A stretch of 64,000 bases of DNA from Nostoc sp. NMS9 (GCF_017114995.1 NZ_JABXKL010000007.1:1-64000); one strand, 5' to 3'; shown: positions 1 to 10,252, counted from the first letter of the stretch. The notes: a model not told the origin generated them from the letters alone. Numbers and translations: made by a program.

Positions 1-115
1 CTCCTCAATGTGATTCAGTATGTCACTCATATTTTCGTGTTAAAAAACTTCTCATGATGTTCTTTTATCACAAAATATACTATTTTGGAGATGTCTAGTA
101 TTCAGTCAAAAAAAG

Positions 116-1561
116 TTGACTGAGGTACTTGCTCCGTTTACAAACAAGCTGATAACATTTGCACAATTGTTAGAAGCTCGTTCCAAAATTACCGAACTTT
201 ATATTCAAGAGGGATACGTTACGTCTGGGGCTTACATTCCTGAACAAACTTTTGCTAACAACGGTGTTGTTCAAATCCAGATAATAGAAGGGAAATTAGA
301 AGATATCCAAATAACTGGGACTAAGCGACTCAACCCAAATTATATCCGCAGCCGTATAGCTTTGGGCGCATCCACTCCTTTGAATCAAAAACATTTATTA
401 GAGTCACTACAATTATTGCAACTCAATCCTTTAATTCAAAACCTCTCTGCTGAACTGTCAGCTGGCTCACGTACTGGTGCTAATTTACTGGCTATTAAGA
501 TAACAGAGGCTGATTCATTCAATATACAAGCAGTCCTGGATAATGGTCGTTCACCTAGTGTTGGTAGTTTCCGACGCCAACTGCAAGCAAACGAAGCTAA
601 CTTACTCGGATTCGGAGATAGTATATCGTTAACATATAGCAATACCGACGGCAGTAACACTATAGATACCAGCTACAGCTTACCTCTCAATCCCCGCAAT
701 GGTACTCTTACTTTCAGTTATGGTACTACATCAGCCGATGTCATTGAACGTCCCTTCAATAAATTAGATATTGAATCAGCTTCTCAATATTACGAACTGA
801 CATTCCGCCAGCCTTTAGTGCAAACTCCTAACCAAGAATTCGCTCTTGGGATAACCGCTTTTCGCAGAAAAAGTGATATTTCCTCCTCTTTACTAGAAGA
901 AAATGAGGTTCCTCTTTCTGAACTTTCACCAGGGGCTGATGAACAAGGACGCACCAGAGTATCTGCGTTGCGTTTTTTTCAGGAATGGACGAGTCGCAAT
1001 AGCCAAGAAGTCATTGCCGCTCGCTCTGAATTTAGTCTGGGAATTGGTGCATTCAATGCCACAATTAATGATACCGAACCTGATAGCCGCTTTTTCGCTT
1101 GGCGAGGACAGGCGCAGTGGGTACGCCTCTTAGCTCCTGATACTCTACTATTAATCCGTGGTAATGTGCAATTAGCTTCTACAGAGCTTTTAGCTTCAGA
1201 ACAATTTGGTTTGGGTGGTATAAATAGTGTACGAGGATATCGTCAAGATTTACTGTTGACAGATAATGGCGCTCTTGCTTCTGTTGAGTTCCGGCTACCA
1301 ATTGCCCGTGTACCACAATGGAATGGAGTTCTGCAAGTTACGACCTTTGGTGACGTTGGCACAGCTTGGAATAATTCTTCCAGTAGAGATGAAAATAATA
1401 CTAACACTCTAGCTTCTGTTGGTTTGGGTTTACGTTGGTTACAGGGTAATAACTTTACTGCTGGTGTTGAGTGGGGTATCCCTTTAGTTTCTGTTGATAC
1501 TCAAAGCAATACATGGCAAGAAAACGGTTTATATTTTTTTGTACAATATAATCCGTTTTAA
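116..1561 (+). CDS. TpsB/FhaC/ShlB-family outer-membrane transporter, N-terminally truncated
   Basis: Two-partner-secretion transporters sit in the outer membrane and export large TpsA exoproteins. The first 75 residues read as the later part of a POTRA_2 domain (EVLAPFTN, then GVVQIQIIEG). The rest is a 16-strand-type barrel with the conserved VRGY motif (GGINSVRGYRQD) and a C-terminal aromatic residue (YNPF). The only start in frame is TTG at 116, and there is no signal peptide. The same frame is open upstream to base 44 and encodes FSQKK directly before LTEVLAPF, which continues the POTRA homology, so the true N-terminus has been lost or frameshifted. Families of this type normally run 550-600 residues; this one has 481. 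No TpsA partner lies in the window. The CHAT-TPR gene follows 220 bases downstream, a pairing I recall from other cyanobacteria. The family call is firm; whether the protein is functional is doubtful. Confidence 0.85.
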   Translation: MTEVLAPFTNKLITFAQLLEARSKITELYIQEGYVTSGAYIPEQTFANNGVVQIQIIEGKLEDIQITGTKRLNPNYIRSRIALGASTPLNQKHLLESLQLLQLNPLIQNLSAELSAGSRTGANLLAIKITEADSFNIQAVLDNGRSPSVGSFRRQLQANEANLLGFGDSISLTYSNTDGSNTIDTSYSLPLNPRNGTLTFSYGTTSADVIERPFNKLDIESASQYYELTFRQPLVQTPNQEFALGITAFRRKSDISSSLLEENEVPLSELSPGADEQGRTRVSALRFFQEWTSRNSQEVIAARSEFSLGIGAFNATINDTEPDSRFFAWRGQAQWVRLLAPDTLLLIRGNVQLASTELLASEQFGLGGINSVRGYRQDLLLTDNGALASVEFRLPIARVPQWNGVLQVTTFGDVGTAWNNSSSRDENNTNTLASVGLGLRWLQGNNFTAGVEWGIPLVSVDTQSNTWQENGLYFFVQYNPF

Positions 1562-1619
1562 TTTCACACAAAATTGCAGAACTACAGAGAGTTGTATCAG
1601 GTTTGTATTCTCACTAATT

Positions 1620-1733
1620 ATACCAAATCGGAATAGGTTGTATGATTTCAAATAAAGCAAAAAAATGTGTAGCCAAGACTTTGGCGAGATTCTTTTGCTT
1701 TGCTCAGAATGACAATCAAAGGCAATTTGGTAT
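1620..1733. repeat. MITE-like element with ATACCAAAT termini
   Basis: A 114-bp intergenic element begins ATACCAAAT (1620-1628) and ends with its exact inverse ATTTGGTAT (1725-1733). It carries no ORF. The ATACCAA terminus resembles that of the element at 20571-20719, so the two may be mobilised by the same enzyme family. Non-autonomous status is inferred from size and structure only. Confidence 0.6.
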
Positions 1734-1780
1734 TAAAAGGATTAAATTCTATTTAAGAAAAAAGTAAGTTTTAAAATTAT

Positions 1781-4450
1781 ATGAAATTTTTCCAGCATTT
1801 TTTTCTAGCATTATTGACTACATTACTCTGTACGTTATTGCCGTATTTTTTTGATTCATCTAATTATTTAACGGTAAGGTTTGCAAAATCTAAAGTTGGA
1901 TTTGATCCTGTTTTAGCAACTACACCTGTTGTCAACCCAACTCAGACTTCTAGTTTAGTACAGCAAAGTCAAGCATTTTATGAAGCAGGACAGTTTGTAG
2001 AAGGGGTACAACTTCTCAAAAAAGCAGTAGCTGAATTTCAAGCTACTAATGATGTATTGAATGAAGCTATAGCTTTAAGCAATCTTTCTTTAGCCTACCA
2101 GCAATTAGGACAATGGCAAGAGGCAAATGAAGCTATTACACAAAGTATTAAACTATTACAAACTCTCAAAGATTCAGATTCTTCACAACAGCAAGCGCAA
2201 GTTTTTGCCCAAGCTTTAGATGTTCGAGGTGGACTGGAATTAGCACAAGGGCAAACTGAAGCAGCTTTAAGTACTTGGCAAGAAGCAGCTAAAATTTATC
2301 AACTCTTAGATGATATATCTGCACTGGTTCGCGATCGCGTTAATCAAGCCCAAGCAATGCAAGCTTTGGGAAATTATCTCCAAGCAGATAAAACCTTAAC
2401 CTCAGTCCAAGAAATTCTTAAAAACCAACCAGACTCTCCTATAAAAGCGACAGGATTGTATAACTTAGGGAATGTTCAGCGAAGCTTGGGTTATTTGAAG
2501 GATTCGCACAAAACTCTCAAAGACAGTTATTCTGTAGCTATACGAGTGAAAGATGCGATCGCCCAAAGTAATGCTTTACTTAGTTTAGGTAATACAGCCC
2601 GCGCTCAAATCTACGCTCAACTTAGTTTGAGTAACTCAAGCAGCGCCAAAGATTATACGCAAACAGCAATTCAATACTATCAACAGGCAGCGGAGATTGC
2701 ATCTACAAAACCTACTGTACGTCTTTTGGCTCAACTCAATTTATTAAGACTATTGGTAGAGCAAAAGGAATTTAGCCCAGCAAAGGCATTATTACCCCAA
2801 ATTCAGTCTCAGATAGACAGTTTGCCTTCAAGTCGCACGGCTGTTAATTACCGAATTAACTTTGCCCAAAGTCTGAGCAAAATGACACAGAACTCAGTTG
2901 GGCCAAAAGATGTTGCAAAGATGTTAGCACAAGCTGTCCAAGTAGCTAAGAGTTTAAAAGATGAACGAACTGAGTCTTATGCCCTTGGTACTCTTGGTGG
3001 TTTGTACGAACAAAGCGGACAGCTAGCCGATGCTAAAAGCCTTACACAACAAGCCTTGGTAAAAGCCGAATCTGTTGATGCTCAAGACATTGCCTATCAA
3101 TGGCATTGGCAGATGGGACGGATACTGCAAAAGCAATCCAATATCCCAGCCGCAACAGCTGCTTATAATCAAGCTTATAATGCCCTCAAATCCCTTCGTA
3201 ATGATTTAGTTGCGATTAATCCTGACGTACAATTTTCTTTCCGCGAAAGCGTAGAACCCGTATATCGACAGTACGTTGATTTACTGCTGCAACTTCAGGA
3301 AAATACTCTTCAAAAGCCAGATAATCTCGTTCAAGCCCGTCAGGTAATTGAATCTCTCCAGTTAGCAGAATTAGATAACTTCTTTCGTTCACCTTGCTTG
3401 TTACCAAGAGTTAACCTTGATAAATTAGTTGAAAAGCAAAAATCTACGGTTGTTATCTATCCAATTATTTTAGATAATCGACTGGAAATTATTACTAGGT
3501 TGCCAGGGCAAGATGCAATCTACCGTAAAACAACTAAAGTCCCTAAAGATGTATTAGAAAACGTTATAGAACAACTACGAAAAGATTTACCCATTGCTAG
3601 CCGGGAGCCTGATGTTAAGCAGTATTCGCAACAGTTATATGATTGGTTAATTAAACCTATAGAATCAGATTTAGGAAATGCAGATATCACATCCCTAGTG
3701 TTTGTGTTGGATGGTTCTTTGCGAAATATTCCAATGGCGATTCTTTATGATAAAAAACAGCAAAAATATCTGATAGAAAAGTATGCTGTTTCTTTGATGC
3801 CTGGACTGCAACTCCTCGATCCTAAACCTTTACAAAACGTGCGGCTAAACGCTTTAATTGCTGGGGTTGAGCAAGAACGCTTGATTGAAGGTAAATCTTT
3901 TCCCAAACTTTCAAATGTCACACAGGAATTAAAACTAGTCCAATCTGAAGTGAAATCAACTAAAGAACTCTTAAATCAAGAGTTTACTGAAGCTAATCTG
4001 CAAAAGCAAATTCAATCTACTTCCTTTTCAGTGGTGCATCTAGCTACTCACGGGCAATTTAGTTCAGACATTGAAGAAACCTATATTCTTACCTGGGGTA
4101 GCTTACTCAGGGTTAGAGAGCTAGATAATTTACTTCGAGCTAGGGGTGAAAATCGACGAGGAACAATTGAATTACTCGTCCTTAGTGCCTGTAAAACTGC
4201 CACAGGAGACAAACGAGCCGCTTTGGGGTTAGCTGGAGTAGCAGTACGGGCGGGCGCACGCAGTACCCTAGCAACTTTGTGGACAGTAGATGATAAATTT
4301 ACTAGCGACTTTATGGGTGAATTATATCGACAATTGGATGCTGGAGTAACTAAGTCTCAAGCATTACAACGCGCTCAACTTGCGATTTTAGCTAGAGAAA
4401 ATCGTCCATATTTTTGGGCACCTTACGTTCTTATAGGCAATTGGTTGTAA
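1781..4450 (+). CDS. CHAT-domain TPR protein (caspase-like putative protease)
   Basis: A secreted or membrane-anchored protein of 889 residues. The N-terminus is hydrophobic (about 5-30) and resembles a signal peptide. Residues about 55-530 form a series of TPR-like helical repeats (AIALSNLSLAYQQLGQW type). The C-terminal 300 residues are a CHAT domain, a caspase-like peptidase fold. The expected catalytic dyad is present: His757 in HLATHGQF and Cys804 in LSACKTATGD, followed by GLAGVAVRAGARSTLATLW. CHAT-TPR proteins in cyanobacteria often neighbour two-partner-secretion genes, as here, so a role in processing or handling a secreted adhesin is a reasonable inference. The substrate is unknown. 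Length and domain order are normal and the gene looks intact. Confidence 0.9.
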   Translation: MKFFQHFFLALLTTLLCTLLPYFFDSSNYLTVRFAKSKVGFDPVLATTPVVNPTQTSSLVQQSQAFYEAGQFVEGVQLLKKAVAEFQATNDVLNEAIALSNLSLAYQQLGQWQEANEAITQSIKLLQTLKDSDSSQQQAQVFAQALDVRGGLELAQGQTEAALSTWQEAAKIYQLLDDISALVRDRVNQAQAMQALGNYLQADKTLTSVQEILKNQPDSPIKATGLYNLGNVQRSLGYLKDSHKTLKDSYSVAIRVKDAIAQSNALLSLGNTARAQIYAQLSLSNSSSAKDYTQTAIQYYQQAAEIASTKPTVRLLAQLNLLRLLVEQKEFSPAKALLPQIQSQIDSLPSSRTAVNYRINFAQSLSKMTQNSVGPKDVAKMLAQAVQVAKSLKDERTESYALGTLGGLYEQSGQLADAKSLTQQALVKAESVDAQDIAYQWHWQMGRILQKQSNIPAATAAYNQAYNALKSLRNDLVAINPDVQFSFRESVEPVYRQYVDLLLQLQENTLQKPDNLVQARQVIESLQLAELDNFFRSPCLLPRVNLDKLVEKQKSTVVIYPIILDNRLEIITRLPGQDAIYRKTTKVPKDVLENVIEQLRKDLPIASREPDVKQYSQQLYDWLIKPIESDLGNADITSLVFVLDGSLRNIPMAILYDKKQQKYLIEKYAVSLMPGLQLLDPKPLQNVRLNALIAGVEQERLIEGKSFPKLSNVTQELKLVQSEVKSTKELLNQEFTEANLQKQIQSTSFSVVHLATHGQFSSDIEETYILTWGSLLRVRELDNLLRARGENRRGTIELLVLSACKTATGDKRAALGLAGVAVRAGARSTLATLWTVDDKFTSDFMGELYRQLDAGVTKSQALQRAQLAILARENRPYFWAPYVLIGNWL

Positions 4451-4716
4451 TTATTTTTATGAAACCTTTAGCTGTAGCTATTAAACTAGTAAATTATTTA
4501 CTCAATTCGTTATAAATATATAGAAACTTTCTCCATAACATCTCTTTTTGGGCAAGATATAAACTTTTTCCGTATACAGACCCCGTTTAAGGAAACAATA
4601 TACAAAATTTCCGTGTAATTCACCCTGATATTTAGAACTTTTGCGAATATCATTCACTAGCGCTACTCGACTCTATCGATAGCTGTACAGACACGCTCCT
4701 AACTCCTTCTTTGCTT

Positions 4717-7578
4717 ATGCTATACAAGCACGATCAACAAAAGCTGTTGAGATGGATTGCATTGTTCCTAATTGGAACATTTCTACAATTTTTGTTTTAC
4801 ATCCCGACACCAGTCTTATCCCAAAATTCCAATAGCTGTAGCAATATTACAACCCCGCTCACATCTGAAGAACAAACTTATGCTCGTGCGGCTTGGCAGT
4901 ATTTTGTCAAAAATTATCAGCCAGCAACGGGATTTACCAATTCTACTGGGGGTTATCCTTCAGGTACACTCTGGGATATGGGTAACTACCTCATGGCATT
5001 GAATGCTGCACGATGGTTGAATCTTACAGATCAAGCAGATTTTGATTCCCGCCTCAATAAGTTTTTGACAACTCTCAATAGCCTGAAATTATTTGAAGAT
5101 GCTTTGCCCAATAAAGTCTATAACGCAGCCACCGCAAAGATGGTTGATTATGGCAACAATCCGCTGGAGCAGGGTATTGGTTGGTCTGCTTTGGATGTTG
5201 GGCGAATACTGGCTGCGTTTGATGTCATCCGTACCTGTCATCCTCAATATAATAATTGGCTCAAAGGAATTGTAGCGAAGTGGCAGGTTGCGCGATCGCT
5301 CAAAGATGGACAACTTTTTGGCGCTACTGTTCTCCCTGACAAGAAAACGTTACTAGTACAAGAGGGACGACTCGGCTACGAAGAATACGGCGCTAGGGGT
5401 TATCAACTTTGGGGTTTCTCAGCACCCAAGGCTATTGCTTTAGAACCGTTTAAGTTAGTTGAAATTAATGGTGTGCAAATTCCTGTTGATAACCGTGATT
5501 TTCAAAGCACCAACGCTAATAATTACGTTGTGAGTGAGTCTTATATCCTTGATGGGATTGAATTTGGCTTGCAAGGTGAATTAGCTGATTTTGCTGCTAG
5601 GGTTTTAGATGTGCAAAAACGGCGTTTTGATACCACAGGTCAGTTAACTGCGGTAACAGAAGATAATATCGACCAAGCACCTTATTTTCTCTACAACACC
5701 ATCTATGCCAACGGTGCAAACTGGGCAACTATTACTGATGCTAATCAGCCTTACCCACAGTTTCGCAGCATCAGCACAAAAGCTGCTTTTGGTTGGCGCT
5801 ATCTGTTTCCAGATAATGTTTATGCCCAAAAGGTTTTTGATGCAGTCAAGGATCTCCGCAGTCCTGATGATAGCGGTTACTATGCTGGGATCTATGAAGA
5901 ATCAAAACAACCCAACAAAGCTTTGACAGGTAATACTAATGGGTTAATTTTGGAGATTTTATACTACAAAGCTAGGGGAAATCACCCTTTAATTGCTTCC
6001 ACTTCTGTGAGTTTGTCTACTAGCAAGCCTAGTGAAAATGCCTCTCCAGCAACACCCTCAAATCAACCGAATTCTACTGGCAATCCCAGTGAAAATGCTT
6101 CTCCAGCAACACCTGCAAATCAACCGAATTCTACTGTTACAACTCCGATCGCAACCCCTGCGGATACTTCTAAACCTACAGAAGTAGCTGTTGCACCTAT
6201 TCCACCAGTTGATAGTCCCCAGCCATCATCTAACCTGAAACTAGATCGACCACTGACGCCTGTTGAACGGCGCTATGCAGAGGCGGCTTGGCGATACTTT
6301 CAAGCGAATTATCACTCCAAAAGTGGGCTGATAGACGATCGCAGTGATTTCAAAGGTGCAACCCTCTGGGGATTGGGAGATTATCTCGCAGCACTCCATG
6401 CGGCGCGATCGCTCGATACAATTACCCCCAAAGAATTTGACCAGCGCACCCGCCATCTATTAGCAGCCTTGACAAAATTACCATTATTTGCTGGGGAATT
6501 GCCGAGTCGGGGTTATGATACCAGAACTCTCCAACCAGTCGATTATGGTGGAAATCCAGTTCCCGAAGGAAACGGTTGGTCAGCTTTAGATTTGGGTAGA
6601 ATGCTGGCAGCGCTTTACAACTTAAAAAGCTGTCATCCAGAATACACGACTGCCGTAGATAAAATTGTGCTGGATTGGTCATACTTGCGTGTGGTACGCG
6701 AAGGTATTCTCTCTAGTGCCACCGTTACCAAAGAACAAGATGGGCGATCGCTTACCCGTGTTAATCCTGAAACTCGCTTAGGTTATGAGGAATATGCAGC
6801 TCGTGCTTTTCAATTATGGGGGTTTAATCTCGATCGTTCTGCTGTTGGGGGTGAATATCAAACTGCCTCAGTGGAGGGATTGAAAGTCCCAATTCAACGC
6901 CATCGCACAGATACTAATTCCAAAAACCAATACACAGTTAGCAATCCTTTTGTACTCTATGGATTGGAGTTTGGATTAGATCCAAAAATGCGATCGCTCT
7001 TTGAGCCAATTTTCGAGGCGCAAGCTGAACGTTACCGTCGGACCGGCATCTTCACAGCCTCAGCCACCACCTTGATTGATCGTAAACCTTACACTGTCCA
7101 CAGTACAATTACTGGGCAGGGTGATCCTTGGGTGGCTTTAGGAGATAATGGTCAACCTGTACCAAAAGGGCGAGTGGTAAGTACAGCAGTCGCTTTTGCG
7201 TATCATGCCTTGCTTCCAGAAAACAAGTACAGTCAACAGTTACTGCAAGGAACGACTGACTTATACAATCCATTAGTTGGATTTTATGAGGGCTTTTATG
7301 AAACCACGGGTAAAACGGCAGTTGGTTTCACCAGCAGCACCAACAGTATAATTTTGCAATCCTTGCTGTACAAGGTAATGAATCGACAACCTCTAATTCG
7401 TCCGACTTCCACCATGAAATCTCCTTGGTGGCAAGAAGTTACTAAGGGAAATTCTGGGCGAGGTCTACCCAAAACTGCAATACAACGAATTAAGTTAATT
7501 TCTGATAGTTCTGGAAGTTACTGGGTTTCAGGTGGCGAAAAGACTCCGTTAGTAACTGGCACAAAAGTTACAGAATAA
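4717..7578 (+). CDS. Double DUF3131-domain exported protein
   Basis: The protein has a signal peptide (hydrophobic core about 14-30, cleavage near VLSQ), then two DUF3131 copies at about 50-425 and 510-890. They are joined by a Pro/Ser/Thr-rich linker containing a duplicated NASPATP-QPNST segment. Both copies keep the family signature: LT-EE--YA-AAW-YF near the start, GWSALD-GR in the middle, RLGYEEYAAR later, and a closing NSIILQSLLY. DUF3131 has no experimentally settled activity known to me; its helical repeats resemble alpha/alpha-barrel glycan-active folds. The neighbouring GH26-like hydrolase, second DUF3131 gene and processive GT2 suggest a role in exopolysaccharide assembly or trimming in the periplasm. 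I chose ATG 4717; TTG 4711 lies two codons upstream. Intergenic 4451-4716 shows no other feature. Confidence 0.88.
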   Translation: MLYKHDQQKLLRWIALFLIGTFLQFLFYIPTPVLSQNSNSCSNITTPLTSEEQTYARAAWQYFVKNYQPATGFTNSTGGYPSGTLWDMGNYLMALNAARWLNLTDQADFDSRLNKFLTTLNSLKLFEDALPNKVYNAATAKMVDYGNNPLEQGIGWSALDVGRILAAFDVIRTCHPQYNNWLKGIVAKWQVARSLKDGQLFGATVLPDKKTLLVQEGRLGYEEYGARGYQLWGFSAPKAIALEPFKLVEINGVQIPVDNRDFQSTNANNYVVSESYILDGIEFGLQGELADFAARVLDVQKRRFDTTGQLTAVTEDNIDQAPYFLYNTIYANGANWATITDANQPYPQFRSISTKAAFGWRYLFPDNVYAQKVFDAVKDLRSPDDSGYYAGIYEESKQPNKALTGNTNGLILEILYYKARGNHPLIASTSVSLSTSKPSENASPATPSNQPNSTGNPSENASPATPANQPNSTVTTPIATPADTSKPTEVAVAPIPPVDSPQPSSNLKLDRPLTPVERRYAEAAWRYFQANYHSKSGLIDDRSDFKGATLWGLGDYLAALHAARSLDTITPKEFDQRTRHLLAALTKLPLFAGELPSRGYDTRTLQPVDYGGNPVPEGNGWSALDLGRMLAALYNLKSCHPEYTTAVDKIVLDWSYLRVVREGILSSATVTKEQDGRSLTRVNPETRLGYEEYAARAFQLWGFNLDRSAVGGEYQTASVEGLKVPIQRHRTDTNSKNQYTVSNPFVLYGLEFGLDPKMRSLFEPIFEAQAERYRRTGIFTASATTLIDRKPYTVHSTITGQGDPWVALGDNGQPVPKGRVVSTAVAFAYHALLPENKYSQQLLQGTTDLYNPLVGFYEGFYETTGKTAVGFTSSTNSIILQSLLYKVMNRQPLIRPTSTMKSPWWQEVTKGNSGRGLPKTAIQRIKLISDSSGSYWVSGGEKTPLVTGTKVTE

Positions 7579-7726
7579 GTTGGAATGCAACTCACTCTAA
7601 TTACAAAGCTGTGTTTGTTAATAATCAGTCGTATTTGGGAATACTTGTATATGAGTTAATGCAGTCCGTAGCTTGCACGAGCAACAGACATCTCGATTCA
7701 AAATCCCTGGTTATTCCTTCAAATCT

Positions 7727-8785
7727 ATGAACAAGGTACGACTGGCGCTAATGATGCTAATTTTACTAGGAAGCATCTTTGCGAGTAAAAATCTAATGGC
7801 GGTTGCTGATGCCTCAAGGCAACTCGAAAACCGGAAATTAAACCAAATTCGCAACCAAACAGCTTCCAATACTCCTGTACTACTGGGACTGTACACTCCA
7901 GATTACATGGGAAATCAAAGTACAATTGACAGCCAATTGCGTCAAGTCGATCAATGGACTGGTAAGCGCCATTCTATTGCTGGATTTTTCTTTGATATCG
8001 AAGATTTGAATCCTGCCTACAACATCCCAGTTTCCCTAGAACAACTGAAACACAACGGATACACAGCCTTTATTAATCTCAAATCCACTCGTTCAGCAGC
8101 GCAGATTGCTAGAGGAGACGTAGATAGTTCTCTGCAAAAAGTGGCAAAAGCATACTCTGACTGGGCAAAACGAGGCGAGGGACGTATTGCGTTTATCGCT
8201 CCGTTGCAAGAGATGAACATTCCTGGAGAAGCATACAGCAAAAACCCGCAGAACTTCAAGTTAGCTTATCAACGTATCCAAAAGATATTTAAAGAGGCTG
8301 GTGTATCTTCACAAGCAATCCGTTGGGTATTTGCACCGAATGGTTGGAGTGAAAACAATGAACATCGCTTTGAAAACTACTATCCTGGGGACAAATCGGT
8401 AGATGTCGTTGCCTTTAGTTCGTACAACTGGGGGTATTGTAGTAATTCTTCTTGGAAACACTGGAGTAGCCCAAAAGAAGTTTTTGAACCATATATCAAG
8501 CGGATGAAGGTTATGGCTGGCAGTAAGCCGATTTTCATCGCTCAAACAGCTAGTACGAGTAATACGCAAAATGGTTTGCCCAACACTGCCAAAGACCAAT
8601 GGTTAAAAGACTCTTACACGCAGCTATCTGGGATGGGTGTAAGAGCCATTCTTTATTTCAATATTAATAAGGAATGTGATTGGGCAATTAATAGTAATAG
8701 CGGCAAATCTGCTGGTTATAAAGACGCAGTAAATAATTCGGCTTTTGGCTATTTATCGCCTGCTGAGTTGGCAAAGAAGATATAA
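7727..8785 (+). CDS. GH26-like (beta-mannanase-type) exported glycoside hydrolase
   Basis: The protein starts at ATG 7727, where a clear signal peptide begins (MNKVRLALMMLILLGSIFA); the frame is open to TTG 7673 but the signal peptide favours ATG. The mature part looks like a GH26-type TIM barrel: LLGLYTPDY on strand 1, and PLQEMN with Glu162 at the position of the acid/base Glu. At the strand where GH26 enzymes carry the nucleophile Glu (KPI-IAE) this protein has KPIFIAQTAS, with Gln273. Either the subgroup uses another residue or the protein binds glycan without cleaving it. It sits between two DUF3131 genes and its stop codon abuts the next start, so co-translation is likely. Substrate specificity cannot be read from sequence. 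Confidence 0.75.
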   Translation: MNKVRLALMMLILLGSIFASKNLMAVADASRQLENRKLNQIRNQTASNTPVLLGLYTPDYMGNQSTIDSQLRQVDQWTGKRHSIAGFFFDIEDLNPAYNIPVSLEQLKHNGYTAFINLKSTRSAAQIARGDVDSSLQKVAKAYSDWAKRGEGRIAFIAPLQEMNIPGEAYSKNPQNFKLAYQRIQKIFKEAGVSSQAIRWVFAPNGWSENNEHRFENYYPGDKSVDVVAFSSYNWGYCSNSSWKHWSSPKEVFEPYIKRMKVMAGSKPIFIAQTASTSNTQNGLPNTAKDQWLKDSYTQLSGMGVRAILYFNINKECDWAINSNSGKSAGYKDAVNNSAFGYLSPAELAKKI

Positions 8786-10252
8786 ATGACAACAAGCGGC
8801 ATCAAAAGCATGATTTTGCAATCAGTATTGTACGCAACGACAAATCAACAACCCCTGCTTTGTCCGAGTACGGGGACGTGGCAATGCTCTCCTACCCCAT
8901 CTACGCTCATTGCTGCCCCTGACAACTTTAACCCTGATATCCAAACACCACCCTCACAAACCGTTCCAGAACAGACTGCTCCCACAGTCACGCCACTACC
9001 GCTAAAACCAAAACTGACACCACCAAAACCAACAGCTAGTCCAGAAAAACCTGCGACTCCAACGCCCACAACTTCTTTGCCTGGATTGACCCAAGAAGCA
9101 GATCAAATTGCCGCCGGGCGGGCTTGGAAGTATTTTGAGCGTAACTGGAATCCTCAAACAGGTTTAGTAAATTCGGTAGACAACTTGCCGTGGACAACTT
9201 GGTGGGATCAGGGTAGCGCTTTATTAGGAATTCATGCGGCTCGCCAGTTAGGTTTATTGCCGAAAGAAATGTTTCAACAGCGAATGAACACATTGCTACA
9301 GACGCTGGAAAAACTGCCACTACCTGCAACTGGGTTACCCAATAAAGCTTATAGCACCCATACTGCCGAAATGCGCCAACTCAATGACACACCCGATCCC
9401 AAAGGTACAAGTGGTTGGTCAGCTTTGGATATGGCACGATTTTTGATCGGATTGCATGTTATGCGATCGCATTACCCAGAATATAGCGATCGCATTAATC
9501 ACATCGTCGCTCGTTGGCATACATCAAAACTAGTCAAGGATGGTTGGTTAAATGGAGCTATTCCTAAAGCAGGCAAACTTCTCGAAGTGCAGGAAGGGCG
9601 ATTAGGCTACGAGCAATATGCTGCCCACAGTTTAAAGTTGTGGAATATTCAAGCTACTAATGCTCTCACTAATCCACCAGTCAAAGCAGTTCAAGTTGAT
9701 GGTATTACTCTGCAAATTGATGAGCGTAATTTCAAAAACTCTGGAGCTAGCAACTACCTGACGAACGATCCTTATTTGCTTTGGGGTTTGGAAATTGGTT
9801 GGGATAATGCTGTTAAGCCGCAAGTGCAAAATCTTTTTAAAGTGCAATTACAAAGATTTAAGCGCACTGGAATTTTAACTGCTGTAAATGAAGATTCCTT
9901 GGATCGTCCTCCTTACTTTCTCTATTACAGCGTCTACTCCAATGATCAAGCTTGGCAAGCCGTTAACACTAGAGGAAAAGCCTATCCCCAATTGCGGTTT
10001 GTTAGTACGAAAGCAGCATTTTCTTGGTTTGCGCTCATGCCAGATGAGCCTTATGCAAAAAGGCTGCGAGACTTTGCTCAAAATTTATCCGATAAAAATC
10101 ACGGTTATTTTTCAGGACGATATGAAACTTCCAAACTAGGTATTAATGCATCTGTTGACGTGAATACGAATGCGATCGTTTTAGAAAGTCTGCTTTACCA
10201 AGCTAGAGGCAGACATCCGCTCGTGCTTGACCCTTCGGAAATTAAAAATTAA
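8786..10252 (+). CDS. DUF3131-domain protein with a leftover DUF3131 tail at its N-terminus
   Basis: The main body (about 105-480) is one DUF3131 domain with GWSALDMAR, RLGYEQYAAH and the closing NAIVLESLLYQARGRHPL. The first 28 residues have no signal peptide; instead they match the extreme end of a DUF3131 domain (GIKSMILQSVLYATTNQQPL compares with NSIILQSLLYKVMNRQPL at the end of the 4717-7578 product). A Pro/Thr-rich linker follows and includes APDNFNPDIQTPPSQ. This looks like the second half of a former double-DUF3131 gene whose first domain was replaced by the GH26-like gene. The ATG directly follows the upstream TAA (8783-8785), giving tight coupling but probably leaving the protein without an export signal. 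Confidence 0.85.
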   Translation: MTTSGIKSMILQSVLYATTNQQPLLCPSTGTWQCSPTPSTLIAAPDNFNPDIQTPPSQTVPEQTAPTVTPLPLKPKLTPPKPTASPEKPATPTPTTSLPGLTQEADQIAAGRAWKYFERNWNPQTGLVNSVDNLPWTTWWDQGSALLGIHAARQLGLLPKEMFQQRMNTLLQTLEKLPLPATGLPNKAYSTHTAEMRQLNDTPDPKGTSGWSALDMARFLIGLHVMRSHYPEYSDRINHIVARWHTSKLVKDGWLNGAIPKAGKLLEVQEGRLGYEQYAAHSLKLWNIQATNALTNPPVKAVQVDGITLQIDERNFKNSGASNYLTNDPYLLWGLEIGWDNAVKPQVQNLFKVQLQRFKRTGILTAVNEDSLDRPPYFLYYSVYSNDQAWQAVNTRGKAYPQLRFVSTKAAFSWFALMPDEPYAKRLRDFAQNLSDKNHGYFSGRYETSKLGINASVDVNTNAIVLESLLYQARGRHPLVLDPSEIKN

